From an uncultured Clostridia bacterium (lineage in GTDB: Bacteria > Bacillota > Clostridia > Oscillospirales > Ruminococcaceae): 40,258 nt of DNA. Shown piece after piece: positions 6,079 through 14,128 of the stretch. The stretch spans positions 1 to 40,258 of the forward strand of contig CALXBC010000022.1 of assembly GCA_944386455.1 (NCBI GenBank), in the 5' to 3' direction. The notes beneath the pieces are model-generated. The model saw only the letters and a program-made list of their open reading frames with translations. It was not told the DNA's origin and ran no database searches. Within the stretch, counting starts at the first letter, position 1; every line of letters begins with the position of its first letter. Made by a program: the position numbers and the translations under genes.

Positions 6079-6687
6079 ATGGAAAAAATACTGGTAGCAG
6101 AAGACGATTCCGGTATCAGGCAGGAGTTGTATACGCTTTTACATGCCAATGGATATCTTCCTGTTGCGGAACCGCCGTGCGACTTGGCAATTTTGGATAT
6201 CAATCTGCCCGGGGAAAACGGTTACGAAATCTGCCGAAAGCTTCGTCAGACCTCTGATATTCCCGTAATCTTTCTGACCGCACGGGATTCGGCTGACGAT
6301 GAACTGCTGGGATTCAGTGTAGGTGCAGATGATTTTATCCGCAAGCCCTATCATTCTTCTGTATTGCTGGCACGGATCGCACGTCTGCTGAAACGAAAAA
6401 GCACCGACTGTACGGTCAGAGGACTGACGCTGGACACTGCGGGCATGAAGATACATTTTGGAGGCAAAACAGCAGAGCTCACCAAAAATGAAGCCCGTAT
6501 TATGGCCTGTCTTATGAAAAAGGAACTGTGCGCCAAACAAGAGATCATCGAGGAGCTTTGGCAAAACAATCTTTATCTGGACGAAAATACGCTTTATGTG
6601 AACATCAGCCGTTTGCGGGAAAAACTGAAGCAACTGGGCGCCGCGGACTTTATCCAGACGGTCAGAGGAGTGGGGTATCGGTTATGA
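6079..6687 (+). CDS. OmpR-type response regulator (BceR-like), short receiver
   Basis: This 202-residue DNA-binding regulator pairs with the downstream histidine kinase to control a peptide-resistance ABC transporter. The receiver shows acidic residues Glu8-Asp9-Asp10, the phosphoacceptor Asp40 (DLAILDINLPGENGYE), Thr67 and Lys89 (FIRKPY). A C-terminal winged helix follows, ending in the standard NTLYVNISRLREKL and VRGVGYRL motifs. About 12 residues are missing between strand beta-2 (GYLPVAE) and strand beta-3 (CDLAILD), where helix alpha-2 normally lies, although all catalytic residues remain. ATG 6079 has a modest GGAG site. It overlaps the kinase gene by four bases (ATGA), which implies translational coupling. 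Confidence 0.9.
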   Translation: MEKILVAEDDSGIRQELYTLLHANGYLPVAEPPCDLAILDINLPGENGYEICRKLRQTSDIPVIFLTARDSADDELLGFSVGADDFIRKPYHSSVLLARIARLLKRKSTDCTVRGLTLDTAGMKIHFGGKTAELTKNEARIMACLMKKELCAKQEIIEELWQNNLYLDENTLYVNISRLREKLKQLGAADFIQTVRGVGYRL

Positions 6688-7655
6688 CATTACGAAGCTA
6701 TCTTGGCTCCAAAACGGTCACACTCTGTTTTATTGGGATCGGTGCGCTGAGCTGCGCCTTCATTCTGGCCGTCCTCGAGACTTCTCCTGCCTTGATTGGC
6801 GTTCTGCTCTCCTTTCTTGTACTGCTGACAGCCTGCTGGCTGATCGTCTCCTGGCTGCTGGAGCGCGCCCGTCTCTTTCGTCTGCAAAGGCTTATAGAGG
6901 GACTTCCAGACAAATATTTGCTGGGAGAGCTCCTGCCGCGTCCCACTGATCCGGTCCAAGCAGAATATTATGATATTATGAAAACGGTCTCCCGTTCTGC
7001 AATCGGCGTTACAGAGCAGGCATTGCGGGAAAAGGACGATTATTGCAGCTATGTGGAAAGCTGGGTCCACGAAATCAAAACCCCGCTGACCGCCTGTTCT
7101 CTGATTTTGGCAAACGGCAGTGATCCCGCAAAACTCAAGCAAGAGCTGAAACGCGCAGACAACCTGACGGAAAGCATATTGTATTATGCCCGGCTGCGCA
7201 GCGCCGAAAAGGATTTACAAATCCGGGAATTCAACGTCTCTTCCGTCATTCATGAGGCAGTGCAGAGTCAAATGGAACTGCTGATCGCAGCACATATCCA
7301 GGTTGCGATAAACGGTGACTTTTTGCTATGCTCGGACAGCAGTGCTCTGCGCTTTATTCTGAAGCAGCTGCTGATCAACTGTGCCCAGTACTGCCCCGGG
7401 TGCCTGATCACAATCACAGCTGAACAAAACACTATAACGGTAGAGGATAATGGCATTGGAATCCCGCAGCATGAACTGCGGCATGTGACCGAGCGCGGCT
7501 ATACGGGTTCCAACGGACGGAAAAACGGCAGCAGTACAGGAATGGGGCTGTACCTTGTCAACGAACTGTGCAAAAAGCTGGAAATCCGGCTTTCCATTGC
7601 CTCTGAATCAGGAAAATACACCCGTATCCAGCTGTCCTTTCAAAACCTTTCATAA
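6684..7655 (+). CDS. intramembrane-sensing histidine kinase (BceS-like)
   Basis: This 323-residue sensor kinase has two closely spaced membrane helices (about 12-31 and 36-58) and almost no external loop, the hallmark of Bce-type kinases that sense through their ABC transporter. The phosphorylated histidine is His129 in SWVHEIKTPLTA. The ATPase domain shows LLINCAQYC (N box), VEDNGIGIP (G1) and TGMGLYLVNEL (G2). I start it at ATG 6684, overlapping the response-regulator stop; a longer open frame from 6528 is in the wrong frame for the upstream gene. The downstream ATPase and permease complete the module. Confidence 0.92.
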   Translation: MTLRSYLGSKTVTLCFIGIGALSCAFILAVLETSPALIGVLLSFLVLLTACWLIVSWLLERARLFRLQRLIEGLPDKYLLGELLPRPTDPVQAEYYDIMKTVSRSAIGVTEQALREKDDYCSYVESWVHEIKTPLTACSLILANGSDPAKLKQELKRADNLTESILYYARLRSAEKDLQIREFNVSSVIHEAVQSQMELLIAAHIQVAINGDFLLCSDSSALRFILKQLLINCAQYCPGCLITITAEQNTITVEDNGIGIPQHELRHVTERGYTGSNGRKNGSSTGMGLYLVNELCKKLEIRLSIASESGKYTRIQLSFQNLS

Positions 7656-7717
7656 ATGTAAGGCTGCGGAAAGCATGCGTTAGAACCAAAGTCGTCGTTA
7701 TATGCTATCCTAAATCT

Positions 7718-7743
7718 GACAGGAAACCATCGCCGTTTCTGTC
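7718..7743 (+). promoter_or_regulatory. inverted repeat before the ABC ATPase gene
   Basis: GACAGGAAAC (7718-7727) faces GTTTCTGTC (7735-7743) with one extra G. It lies in the 106-base gap between kinase and ATPase genes, just ahead of the ribosome binding site. In Bce modules the transporter genes often have their own promoter bound by the response regulator, so this is a candidate binding site or a leader hairpin. Confidence 0.4.
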
Positions 7744-7761
7744 CGAAAGGGGAAAACCAAT

Positions 7762-8526
7762 ATGGATGACATATTACAGGTCAAAAACGTCACCAAATAC
7801 TACAATTCCGGGAGCGTTGCCACAAAAGCACTCAACAGCATCTCCTTTTCTGTCCGCAAGGGAGAATTTATCGCTGTTATGGGGGCGTCCGGTTCTGGCA
7901 AAAGCACGTTGCTCAACATCATTGCCGCAATCGATAAGGTGAGCGCCGGCGAAATCTATTTAGACGGGATCAGCCTCACGGAACAAAAGGAAAGTTCATT
8001 GTCCGTTGTCCGCAGGGATAAGCTGGGGGTTGTTTTTCAGGAGTATAATTTGCTGGACACCCTGACGGTTGGGGAAAACATTACTTTGCCGCTGAACCTC
8101 AAGCATATCGGTGCGGCAGAGACCCAAAAGCAACTGAAGCGCGTGGCGGATGCATTGGGAATTCATGACCAGCTCGACAAGTTCCCGCGGGATCTTTCAG
8201 GCGGTCAGCGGCAGAGGGCTGCCTGTGCCAGAGCGATCATCACCTGCCCTGCCCTCGTCTTGGCGGACGAGCCGACAGGAGCGCTGGACTCTAAAAACGC
8301 AAAACTGCTGATGAACTGTTTCGAACAGATGAATCAGAAGCTCGGTTCCACGATCCTGATGGTGACCCATGATCCGGTGATCGGCTCTTATGCAGACCGG
8401 ATCCTGTTTCTGAAAGACGGAAACATCTGGAATGAACTGGACCGAGGCGGCAGAGAGCGTCAGGAACTGTATCGCGATATTTTGTCCGTCATGGCGGCGC
8501 TCGGAGGTGACCTCGGTGTTCACTAG
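7762..8526 (+). CDS. BceA-like ABC transporter ATPase
   Basis: This 254-residue cytosolic ATPase powers the FtsX-type permease encoded next. Walker A is GASGSGKST (residues 41-49), the Q-loop is VFQEYNLLDTLTV, the signature is LSGGQRQRAACARA, Walker B is ALVLADEPTGALDS and the H-loop is MVTHDP. This is the MacB/LolD-like class used in antimicrobial-peptide resistance and sensing. GAAAGGGG at about 7744-7751 serves as ribosome binding site. The stop codon overlaps the permease start by 11 bases. In known Bce systems this complex removes lipid-II-cycle-targeting peptides such as bacitracin from their targets and signals flux to the kinase; the actual drug here is not visible. Confidence 0.93.
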   Translation: MDDILQVKNVTKYYNSGSVATKALNSISFSVRKGEFIAVMGASGSGKSTLLNIIAAIDKVSAGEIYLDGISLTEQKESSLSVVRRDKLGVVFQEYNLLDTLTVGENITLPLNLKHIGAAETQKQLKRVADALGIHDQLDKFPRDLSGGQRQRAACARAIITCPALVLADEPTGALDSKNAKLLMNCFEQMNQKLGSTILMVTHDPVIGSYADRILFLKDGNIWNELDRGGRERQELYRDILSVMAALGGDLGVH

Positions 8527-10462
8527 ACTTGCCTTGAGAAATGTCAGACGACAGATCAGAAATTATCTGATTTATTTCATCACGGTTTCCATCAACGTTG
8601 CTCTCATGTTTGCGGTCAACAACGTCATATTCAGCCAGCAGCTGCTGGAATACATGGCGGCGGGCTCGCCTGTACGCGGTGCCCTGATTGCGGTTACTGT
8701 TTTTGCCGCTCTGGTCTCTGCTTTCGTGCTCGGCTATGCAACAGCCTTTCTGCTGCGGTTCAGAAAAAGAGAATTTGGAACATACCTGACCATGGGAATG
8801 ACACGAAAAAACATTTTGCTGCTTTTTCTGCTGGAGACTCTTTTCCTGTGCGTCGTTGCGCTCATTATAGGGATTCTGCTCGGCCTGTTTTTGTATCAGG
8901 GTCTGATGGCACTGGTGACGGCGCTTTTGGAAGTGGAATTTTCGTTTTCCCTCTGTTCCGTCAAGGGCCTGCTGCTTACAGCTGTACTGTCTGGCGCCGT
9001 CTTCTTGCTGTCTGCTGCCGCTTCTGCGGGATATTTAGGAACAACGCGTATTTACCGTCTGGTCCAAGGCGATCAATATACGCACCATGGAAATATCCAT
9101 ATCCGGTTCTGGAGTGCGGCTGCTTTCCTGTCCCTTGCAGCTCTGATCGGCGGTTGCATAGGATTTTCCGTTTTTCTGGATCAAATGTATCACAACACAA
9201 CAGCTCCCAATCCTGTTGGGATCATTATAAGCGGTATAGCGGCAGCGGCAGCAATCGTCCTGCTCCATATCAGCCTTGCCAAAAGTATCGTCGGGCTTCT
9301 GCTTAAAAGCAGCTGTCTCCGTTGTAAAGGTACCGCTGTGTTTGTCCTGCGGCAGCTTTCCGGCCAGCTCAGCGCCAATGCGGTGATGACCGGCTTTCTC
9401 GCTCTGCTGATCTGCGGTACCGTGATTGGCTCCCTCTCCTGTTTTATTCAGCGTATCAATGTCAAAGCCTATCTGGAAACTTATTATCCGTTTGACATGG
9501 TTGCATCAAATGACATGCCTGAAGAAACCGCTTCAGTCGATTATACCAAATTGGAATCGATTGTCAGCCGTTATGTTTCCATCAGGCAAAGAGTGCCGTA
9601 CACCGTCTATATTGCAGACAGCAGCTGTCTGGATGGCGCACAGCCGACCGACAGCACGGCTCTCCATTTTCTCAGGCAAAGCGACTACAACAAGCTCTAT
9701 CAGCTGCGAGGCGCAAAGGCTATCCAGCTTGCCGACGAATTTTTAATTCTGTCCCGAAGCGATATGAAGCAGGACTGGTCTGGCAGCAGGCTGACGCTTG
9801 AAGGCCAGTGCTATGCTTATGGCGGCACCTCCGGGCAGCAGAGCTTTTCTCCGCCATATTCTCCTGTACTCATTGTCATCCCGGATTCCGCAGCTGCAAA
9901 AATGAAGGTTGAAATCCAAGGTTTTGTCTATGATCTTGACGATCAGCGGTTTGACGGCATGGCTCTTTACAATCAGCTGTTTGATATGAATATTCAGAAC
10001 CTTGACGTCAGCTTCAAAGAAAGCGCCAGACAGCTGAAAAACAGCAGCAGCGCCAGTATCATCGTCAGTATACTCTATCTCTCGGCAGTCTTTCTTTTTA
10101 TGTCAATGGCATTGCTTGCCCTGAAGGTCCTTTCAGGCCTTTCCGGCGACCGGCAGAAATATCGCCTGCTTTACCGGCTGGGTATCGGGGAACGGGAACA
10201 GAAACGCACCTTGTTCCAACAGCTGTTCAGCTTCTTTTTCTTCCCTTATATCTTCCCTGCCTTAATGAGCATTCCAGCAGTCCTGATTGCCCAACAGCTG
10301 ATCTCGCTTGATGGTTATGGTGCCGATGGCCGTACCCTGCGGCAAGTTGCCATCCTCACTCTGTTTATTTTGACCGTTGTATATTTGCTCTACTTCACCG
10401 CTGCCTATTTCATTGCCAAGAAAAATGTCATTTGCCATGGGGAACCAGAATGCATGCCTTAA
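8516..10462 (+). CDS. BceB-like FtsX-type ABC permease
   Basis: This 648-residue membrane protein matches the BceB layout: one N-terminal helix (about 16-37), then an FtsX unit of three helices (FALGYATAFLL-like and following), further central helices, a large extracytoplasmic domain (about 315-505) and a final FtsX unit of three helices (about 505-625). The external domain is the usual peptide-sensing part. I start at GTG 8516, supported by GGAGGTGA at 8503-8510; the open frame from 8432 reads back through the ATPase gene and is not the start. It completes a full regulator-kinase-ATPase-permease module. Confidence 0.92.
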   Translation: MFTRLALRNVRRQIRNYLIYFITVSINVALMFAVNNVIFSQQLLEYMAAGSPVRGALIAVTVFAALVSAFVLGYATAFLLRFRKREFGTYLTMGMTRKNILLLFLLETLFLCVVALIIGILLGLFLYQGLMALVTALLEVEFSFSLCSVKGLLLTAVLSGAVFLLSAAASAGYLGTTRIYRLVQGDQYTHHGNIHIRFWSAAAFLSLAALIGGCIGFSVFLDQMYHNTTAPNPVGIIISGIAAAAAIVLLHISLAKSIVGLLLKSSCLRCKGTAVFVLRQLSGQLSANAVMTGFLALLICGTVIGSLSCFIQRINVKAYLETYYPFDMVASNDMPEETASVDYTKLESIVSRYVSIRQRVPYTVYIADSSCLDGAQPTDSTALHFLRQSDYNKLYQLRGAKAIQLADEFLILSRSDMKQDWSGSRLTLEGQCYAYGGTSGQQSFSPPYSPVLIVIPDSAAAKMKVEIQGFVYDLDDQRFDGMALYNQLFDMNIQNLDVSFKESARQLKNSSSASIIVSILYLSAVFLFMSMALLALKVLSGLSGDRQKYRLLYRLGIGEREQKRTLFQQLFSFFFFPYIFPALMSIPAVLIAQQLISLDGYGADGRTLRQVAILTLFILTVVYLLYFTAAYFIAKKNVICHGEPECMP

Positions 10463-10682
10463 TCCATTATTCAGTTCAACATATGTCAAGAAGCCGCAGC
10501 ATGGCATTCGCCTGCTGCGCGAAAAAAACAGAAAGCAAAGTCCTTACACTGGAACACTTCCGCCCATACCATATCATTTGTGGATAATTTAATACAAAAA
10601 TTTTCAGCATTTTAATAGAGTTTCTTCATGATGGTGCGGTATAGTTTTATTATCAAAGAACCCACAAAAGGAGTTGCCCATC

Positions 10683-11690
10683 ATGGATATGAAAAAATGG
10701 CTGGATGATTTGAAAGCGACACCACACAAAAAAGCAATGCCCGTACTGTCTTTTCCTTGCATTAGTCTGATGGGAATTACGGTCAGAGAGCTGATCAGTG
10801 ACAGCAGCTTGCAGGCTAAAGGCATGAAGATGGTGGCCGACCGTGTTCGTTCCGCGGCTTCTGTCAGCATGATGGACCTGTCTGTTGAAGCGGAAGCTTT
10901 TGGCTCCCAGATCAAAGTTTCTGATGATGAAGTTCCGACTGTTGTTGGAGCGATTGTTACAAGCGAAGAAGAGGCAGATGCTCTGCAGGTTCCTGCAGTA
11001 GGTGCAGGACGCACCGGAAAATATGTGGAAGCAATCAAAAAAGCGTGTGAGCTGATCACCGACCGTCCCGTATTTGCAGGAATTATCGGCCCTTTTTCTC
11101 TCTCAGGACGGCTGATGGACGTGACAGAAGCGCTGGTTAACTGTTATACCGAACCAGATATGGTTCACACCACGATGAAAAAAGCGACCGCTTTCCTGAT
11201 TGAATATGCGAAAGCGTATAAGGCTGTGGGGGCAAATGGCATCGTGATGGCTGAACCGCTGACCGGACTGCTTTCCCCGGCCATGGCGGAGGAATTTTCT
11301 GAGCCTTATGTCAAAGAGATCGTAGACGCTGTCCAAGACGATAGTTTTCTTGTGATCTATCACAACTGCGGCAACAACACGATCCAGATGATCGATTCAA
11401 TCCTTCGCACCGGTTCTGCCGCTTACCATTTCGGTAATTCCATCAGTATGAAGGAAATGCTGGAAAAGGTTCCTGCCGATATTATCACCATGGGAAATGT
11501 GGATCCGGCCGCGCAATTCCGCAGCGGGACAGTGGAATCCATCAAGGCGGATACCAAAAGGATTATGTCTGAATGCTGCAGCCATCCGAACTTTGTAATT
11601 TCTTCAGGCTGCGACATCCCTCCGGCAAGCAAGTGGGAAAATATCGACGCATTCTTTGAAGCTGTTGAGGAATTCTATGCTGCAAAATAA
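10683..11690 (+). CDS. URO-D-superfamily methyltransferase (MtaA/CmuA-like)
   Basis: This 335-residue cytosolic protein has the uroporphyrinogen-decarboxylase fold. The zinc ligands of the methylcobamide:coenzyme M/tetrahydrofolate methyltransferase subgroup are visible: His227 and Cys229 in YHNCGNN and Cys310 in SSGCDIPP. Conserved GIIGPFSL and MAEPLTGLLSPAM fit the same group, and true heme-pathway decarboxylase arginines are not evident. Members move methyl groups from a corrinoid protein to an acceptor. No corrinoid protein, MtaB-like partner or heme gene is adjacent, so the substrate is open. ATG 10683 is supported by AAAAGGAG at about 10666-10672; the upstream TTG at 10674 lies in the ribosome binding site. 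A strong terminator follows. Confidence 0.85.
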   Translation: MDMKKWLDDLKATPHKKAMPVLSFPCISLMGITVRELISDSSLQAKGMKMVADRVRSAASVSMMDLSVEAEAFGSQIKVSDDEVPTVVGAIVTSEEEADALQVPAVGAGRTGKYVEAIKKACELITDRPVFAGIIGPFSLSGRLMDVTEALVNCYTEPDMVHTTMKKATAFLIEYAKAYKAVGANGIVMAEPLTGLLSPAMAEEFSEPYVKEIVDAVQDDSFLVIYHNCGNNTIQMIDSILRTGSAAYHFGNSISMKEMLEKVPADIITMGNVDPAAQFRSGTVESIKADTKRIMSECCSHPNFVISSGCDIPPASKWENIDAFFEAVEEFYAAK

Positions 11691-11696
11691 TCAGGA

Positions 11697-11744
11697 ATAA
11701 AAAACAGAGGTCTGCTCCTGAAAGGAAACAGACCTCTGTTTTTG
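11697..11744. terminator. bidirectional terminator
   Basis: AAAAACAGAGGTCTG and CAGACCTCTGTTTTT form a long stem with about 14 loop bases. T-runs exist in both directions, serving the methyltransferase (plus) and the ZIP gene (minus). Confidence 0.85.
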
Positions 11745-11748
11745 GCTA

Positions 11749-12543
11749 TCATCCCAATGCTACATCTAAAATCATCATGACCAAAAATCCGCCCATCACA
11801 CCAAGCGTTCCAATATTCGAATGCTCTCCCAGATGCGCTTCCGGAATCAGTTCCTCCACCACGACATACATCATTGCTCCGGCAGCAAAGCTCAACAGCC
11901 ATGGCATCAACGGGCCGACACTTCCTGCTATTAAAACCACCAGAATGCCAAAAATGGGTTCTACAATGCCCGACAAGCTCCCATAAAGAAAAGATTTACC
12001 GGCAGAGACCCCTTCCTGACGAAGCGGAAGCGAAATGGCCGCACCCTCAGGAAAATTCTGGATTCCCATACCAAGCGCCAGCGCCATAGCAGCTGCAATA
12101 CCTGCATTATTTCCCATATGCTGTGCCGCCAGTGCAAAAGAAAGGCCGACCGCCATTCCTTCCGGGATATTGTGAAGCGTAACCGCGAGCATCAGCAATG
12201 TCGTGCGTTTCCAAGACGATGACCGTCCTTCCGCTTTCAATGCTCCGGGATGAAGATGCGGCAGCAGTGCATCGAGCAGCATCAAAAATGCGATTCCAAG
12301 CACAAATCCTCCGGCGGCAGGCAGCCATCCGGGCGTCCCCCTGCTTTCTGCCTCTTCGATTGCAGGAATGAGCAGGCTCCAGGCAGAGGCAGCAATCATA
12401 ACACCAGCCGCAAAGCCCAAAAAAATCCGCTGAACCGAAATACTGATTTTTTTGCGGAAAAAGAAAACCAATGAAGCGCCAAGGCTCGTCATCAAAAAGG
12501 TAAAACCCGTACCGGCTGCAACCCATAGCAATGCCTTCCCCAT
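11749..12543 (-). CDS. ZIP-family metal transporter (GufA/ZupT-like)
   Basis: This 264-residue inner-membrane importer of divalent metals (zinc, iron, manganese) has about eight membrane helices. The metal-site helices carry TLHNIPEGMAVG and GIQNFPEGAAISLP, the paired H/N-x-x-P-E-G motifs diagnostic of bacterial ZIP proteins; ELIPEAHLGEHS near the end is also typical. The loop after helix 3 (LLPHLHPGALKAEGRSS) is short and has two histidines. GGAGGGG precedes ATG 12543. The gene has its own promoter. The preferred metal cannot be read from sequence, and no clear Zur or MntR box was seen. Confidence 0.92.
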   Translation of the reverse strand: MGKALLWVAAGTGFTFLMTSLGASLVFFFRKKISISVQRIFLGFAAGVMIAASAWSLLIPAIEEAESRGTPGWLPAAGGFVLGIAFLMLLDALLPHLHPGALKAEGRSSSWKRTTLLMLAVTLHNIPEGMAVGLSFALAAQHMGNNAGIAAAMALALGMGIQNFPEGAAISLPLRQEGVSAGKSFLYGSLSGIVEPIFGILVVLIAGSVGPLMPWLLSFAAGAMMYVVVEELIPEAHLGEHSNIGTLGVMGGFLVMMILDVALG

Positions 12544-12586
12544 TATTCCCCTCCAAAATCACTGATCGACTGAGTTCACTGCTATC

Positions 12587-12615
12587 AAGTTACCATATTC
12601 CCTATCGTTTGTCAA
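12587..12615 (-). promoter_or_regulatory. promoter of the ZIP gene
   Basis: On the minus strand, TTGACA (12615-12610), a 17-base spacer and TAACTT (12592-12587), preceded by an extended TGG. It lies about 45 bases upstream of the start codon. Confidence 0.6.
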
Positions 12616-12643
12616 TGCTAACTTTTGGAATCGATTAAAAAGA

Positions 12644-12665
12644 GAGCGTGTCGACTTTTTCGACA
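12644..12665. repeat. degenerate copy of the GAGCGTGTCGA palindrome
   Basis: GAGCGTGTCGA at 12644-12654 is identical to the left arm at 685-695. Only TCGACA (12660-12665) of the right arm remains. Confidence 0.5.
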
Positions 12666-12671
12666 GACTGT

Positions 12672-12704
12672 AAAAAAAACGGCGCATCGAAGTGCGCCGT
12701 TTTT
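12672..12704. terminator. terminator of the TM2 gene (bidirectional)
   Basis: ACGGCGCA (12679-12686) pairs with TGCGCCGT (12693-12700), with an A-run before and a T-run after. On the minus strand it follows the TM2 gene stop directly. Confidence 0.8.
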
Positions 12705-12712
12705 GCTGTTTT

Positions 12713-13213
12713 CTAATCTTTCAGCGGAACATTTTTACCGTCGGTGTTGATGGAGCCGGTCAGGATCATAATACCTTCAACCAAGCCCCAAACGCCTGCT
12801 GCAATCGGACCGAGGCCACAGGCAATCCAGCCGATCAAGGTCAGCAAAAGCTGTGCGACTGCTTTTCCGGTGTTACCAAGATAGAAGTTATGTACGCCAA
12901 GTGAACCCAAAAAGATACCGAGCAGACCAGCAGCCATTTTGCTCTTCTGCTGATATCCCGGCGGGATAGGTGCAGGACCCATCGGAGCCTGCGGAGGAAC
13001 CTGCTGCTGATAAGGATTACCCTGCGGGGGCATCTGCTGATAAGGCTGTCCCTGCGGCGGGACCTGCTGATAGTTCTGCGGGGGAACCTGCTGATAATTT
13101 CCCTGCGGAGCTGCGTTCTGCTGCGGCTGCTGTGCGTTCATCGCTGCACCGCACTGCGGACACTGAGTCGTGTTGTCTGGCACATTTGAGCCACAATTCG
13201 GACAAAAAGCCAT
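12713..13213 (-). CDS. zinc-ribbon, P/Q-rich, TM2-domain membrane protein
   Basis: This 166-residue protein has three parts. An N-terminal zinc ribbon has Cys4, Cys7, Cys18 and Cys21. A low-complexity linker (about 27-90) is built from repeats of YQQ-x-PPQ. A C-terminal TM2 domain (about 93-166) has two hydrophobic helices and the TM2 core GIFLGSLGVHNFYLG. TM2 proteins are common small membrane proteins of mostly unknown function. AGGAGG precedes ATG 13213. The zinc ribbon has the same spacing as the next gene (13524-13967), so the two are likely paralogous in their N-terminal part. No biochemical role can be assigned. Confidence 0.85.
   Translation of the reverse strand: MAFCPNCGSNVPDNTTQCPQCGAAMNAQQPQQNAAPQGNYQQVPPQNYQQVPPQGQPYQQMPPQGNPYQQQVPPQAPMGPAPIPPGYQQKSKMAAGLLGIFLGSLGVHNFYLGNTGKAVAQLLLTLIGWIACGLGPIAAGVWGLVEGIMILTGSINTDGKNVPLKD
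12985..13115 (-). repeat. imperfect tandem repeats coding the P/Q-rich linker
   Basis: Four to five units of about 24-33 bases, each encoding a variant of YQQ-V/M-PPQ with intervening N, G and P residues. They are in frame with the TM2 gene and could vary in copy number between strains. Confidence 0.6.
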
Positions 13214-13523
13214 AAATATATCCTCCTAAACTGGAATGAATTATATGTACTCCTTATCATAGGAGCCATTGACAATGAAAATAACTACAGTCTTTTACAC
13301 CTCATATTTTTTGTGAGTCACATGGATTTCCATGTGACTTTTTTGTTTCATATCCATAAATCTCTGATCGGCTGAAAACAAAAAATATAAGTACAACAAA
13401 GTGTAGTTTCTTGCACCGGCTGAAAGCAGGCGCTTCAAAATATAGCAACAACCTCTGATCAGCCAAAAATCAGACAGAACTTTTTACTGCCCAGAGGAAA
13501 ATTCACTTTTTCCGGCAAACAGA
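13214..13523. other. intergenic region between two zinc-ribbon genes
   Basis: No gene is seen. It holds a plus-strand terminator-like hairpin (13316-13344) and two near-copies of a CTCTGATCxGCxxAAAA motif, one near 13364 and one near 13452, the second inside a small dyad. Confidence 0.5.
13316..13344 (+). terminator. terminator-like hairpin on the plus strand
   Basis: AGTCACATGG (13316-13325) pairs perfectly with CCATGTGACT (13330-13339), followed by a T-run on the plus strand only. Both neighbouring genes are on the minus strand, so what it terminates is unclear. Confidence 0.6.
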
Positions 13524-13967
13524 TCAATAGTAATAATAGCTGTTGCTGTAAGAATTTTCAATCATAAAAATCATACTGAGAAATGCCAGAACAATCAAGC
13601 CGATAATTACCGTTCCGATAATATTCAAGACCCTGGCAACATTCAGTTTTCCACGTTCTCCCTGTGCATAAATTTCGTCCTTGGCTAAAACCGTCATGAT
13701 TAATGCAATCAGTCCAAAAATGAAGCCATAAACCGTTACCATCAGCACAATCGACCAAACCAGCATCCCTACTTTAAGTTTTCTGCTGCCTGGTTCCATT
13801 GGCATCTGATAAGGATTATAATAAGGATAAGGATTGTACGGCTGATGATATACAGGCGGCGGACAATATCCCTGCTGGGGCTGCTGCATTTGAAGCATCA
13901 GGCCGCATTGCGGGCACTGAATCGTACCATCCGGCAGATTGGTGCCGCATCGTGGACAGAATGGCAT
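13524..13967 (-). CDS. zinc-ribbon membrane protein, possibly CD225/dispanin-like
   Basis: This 147-residue protein begins with a zinc ribbon (Cys4, Cys7, Cys18, Cys21), continues with a P/Y/Q-rich linker (about 28-58), and ends with two membrane helices (about 66-92 and 108-132) and a serine/tyrosine tail. The segment between helices (GERGKLNVARVLNIIG) resembles the CD225/dispanin or DUF4190 type of small two-helix proteins. The function is unknown. It shares its N-terminal half with the TM2 gene downstream on the same strand; the two are about 310 bases apart, with no visible shared operon. Confidence 0.75.
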   Translation of the reverse strand: MPFCPRCGTNLPDGTIQCPQCGLMLQMQQPQQGYCPPPVYHQPYNPYPYYNPYQMPMEPGSRKLKVGMLVWSIVLMVTVYGFIFGLIALIMTVLAKDEIYAQGERGKLNVARVLNIIGTVIIGLIVLAFLSMIFMIENSYSNSYYYY

Positions 13968-14128
13968 TGTACCACTCCTTTATGAACAAAATAGAAACAG
14001 TGTTGCATTTAATTTACGAAATCATTATATAATATTCATAATAAAAAAGCAACTGGAATTTTTACCAAATTGTAATCTTTTTCATGGTTGATATTTATAC
14101 TGAAACTGGCGTTTCTACGCCTTTTCCT

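Noticed and set aside
5714-6097. 127-codon frame across the CAU tRNA
   Set aside because: It reads through a tRNA and a terminator hairpin, so it is a chance frame.
12544-12640. metal-responsive riboswitch or Zur/MntR box before the ZIP gene
   Set aside because: I could not find a convincing dyad or aptamer in the short leader; only a normal promoter is supported.
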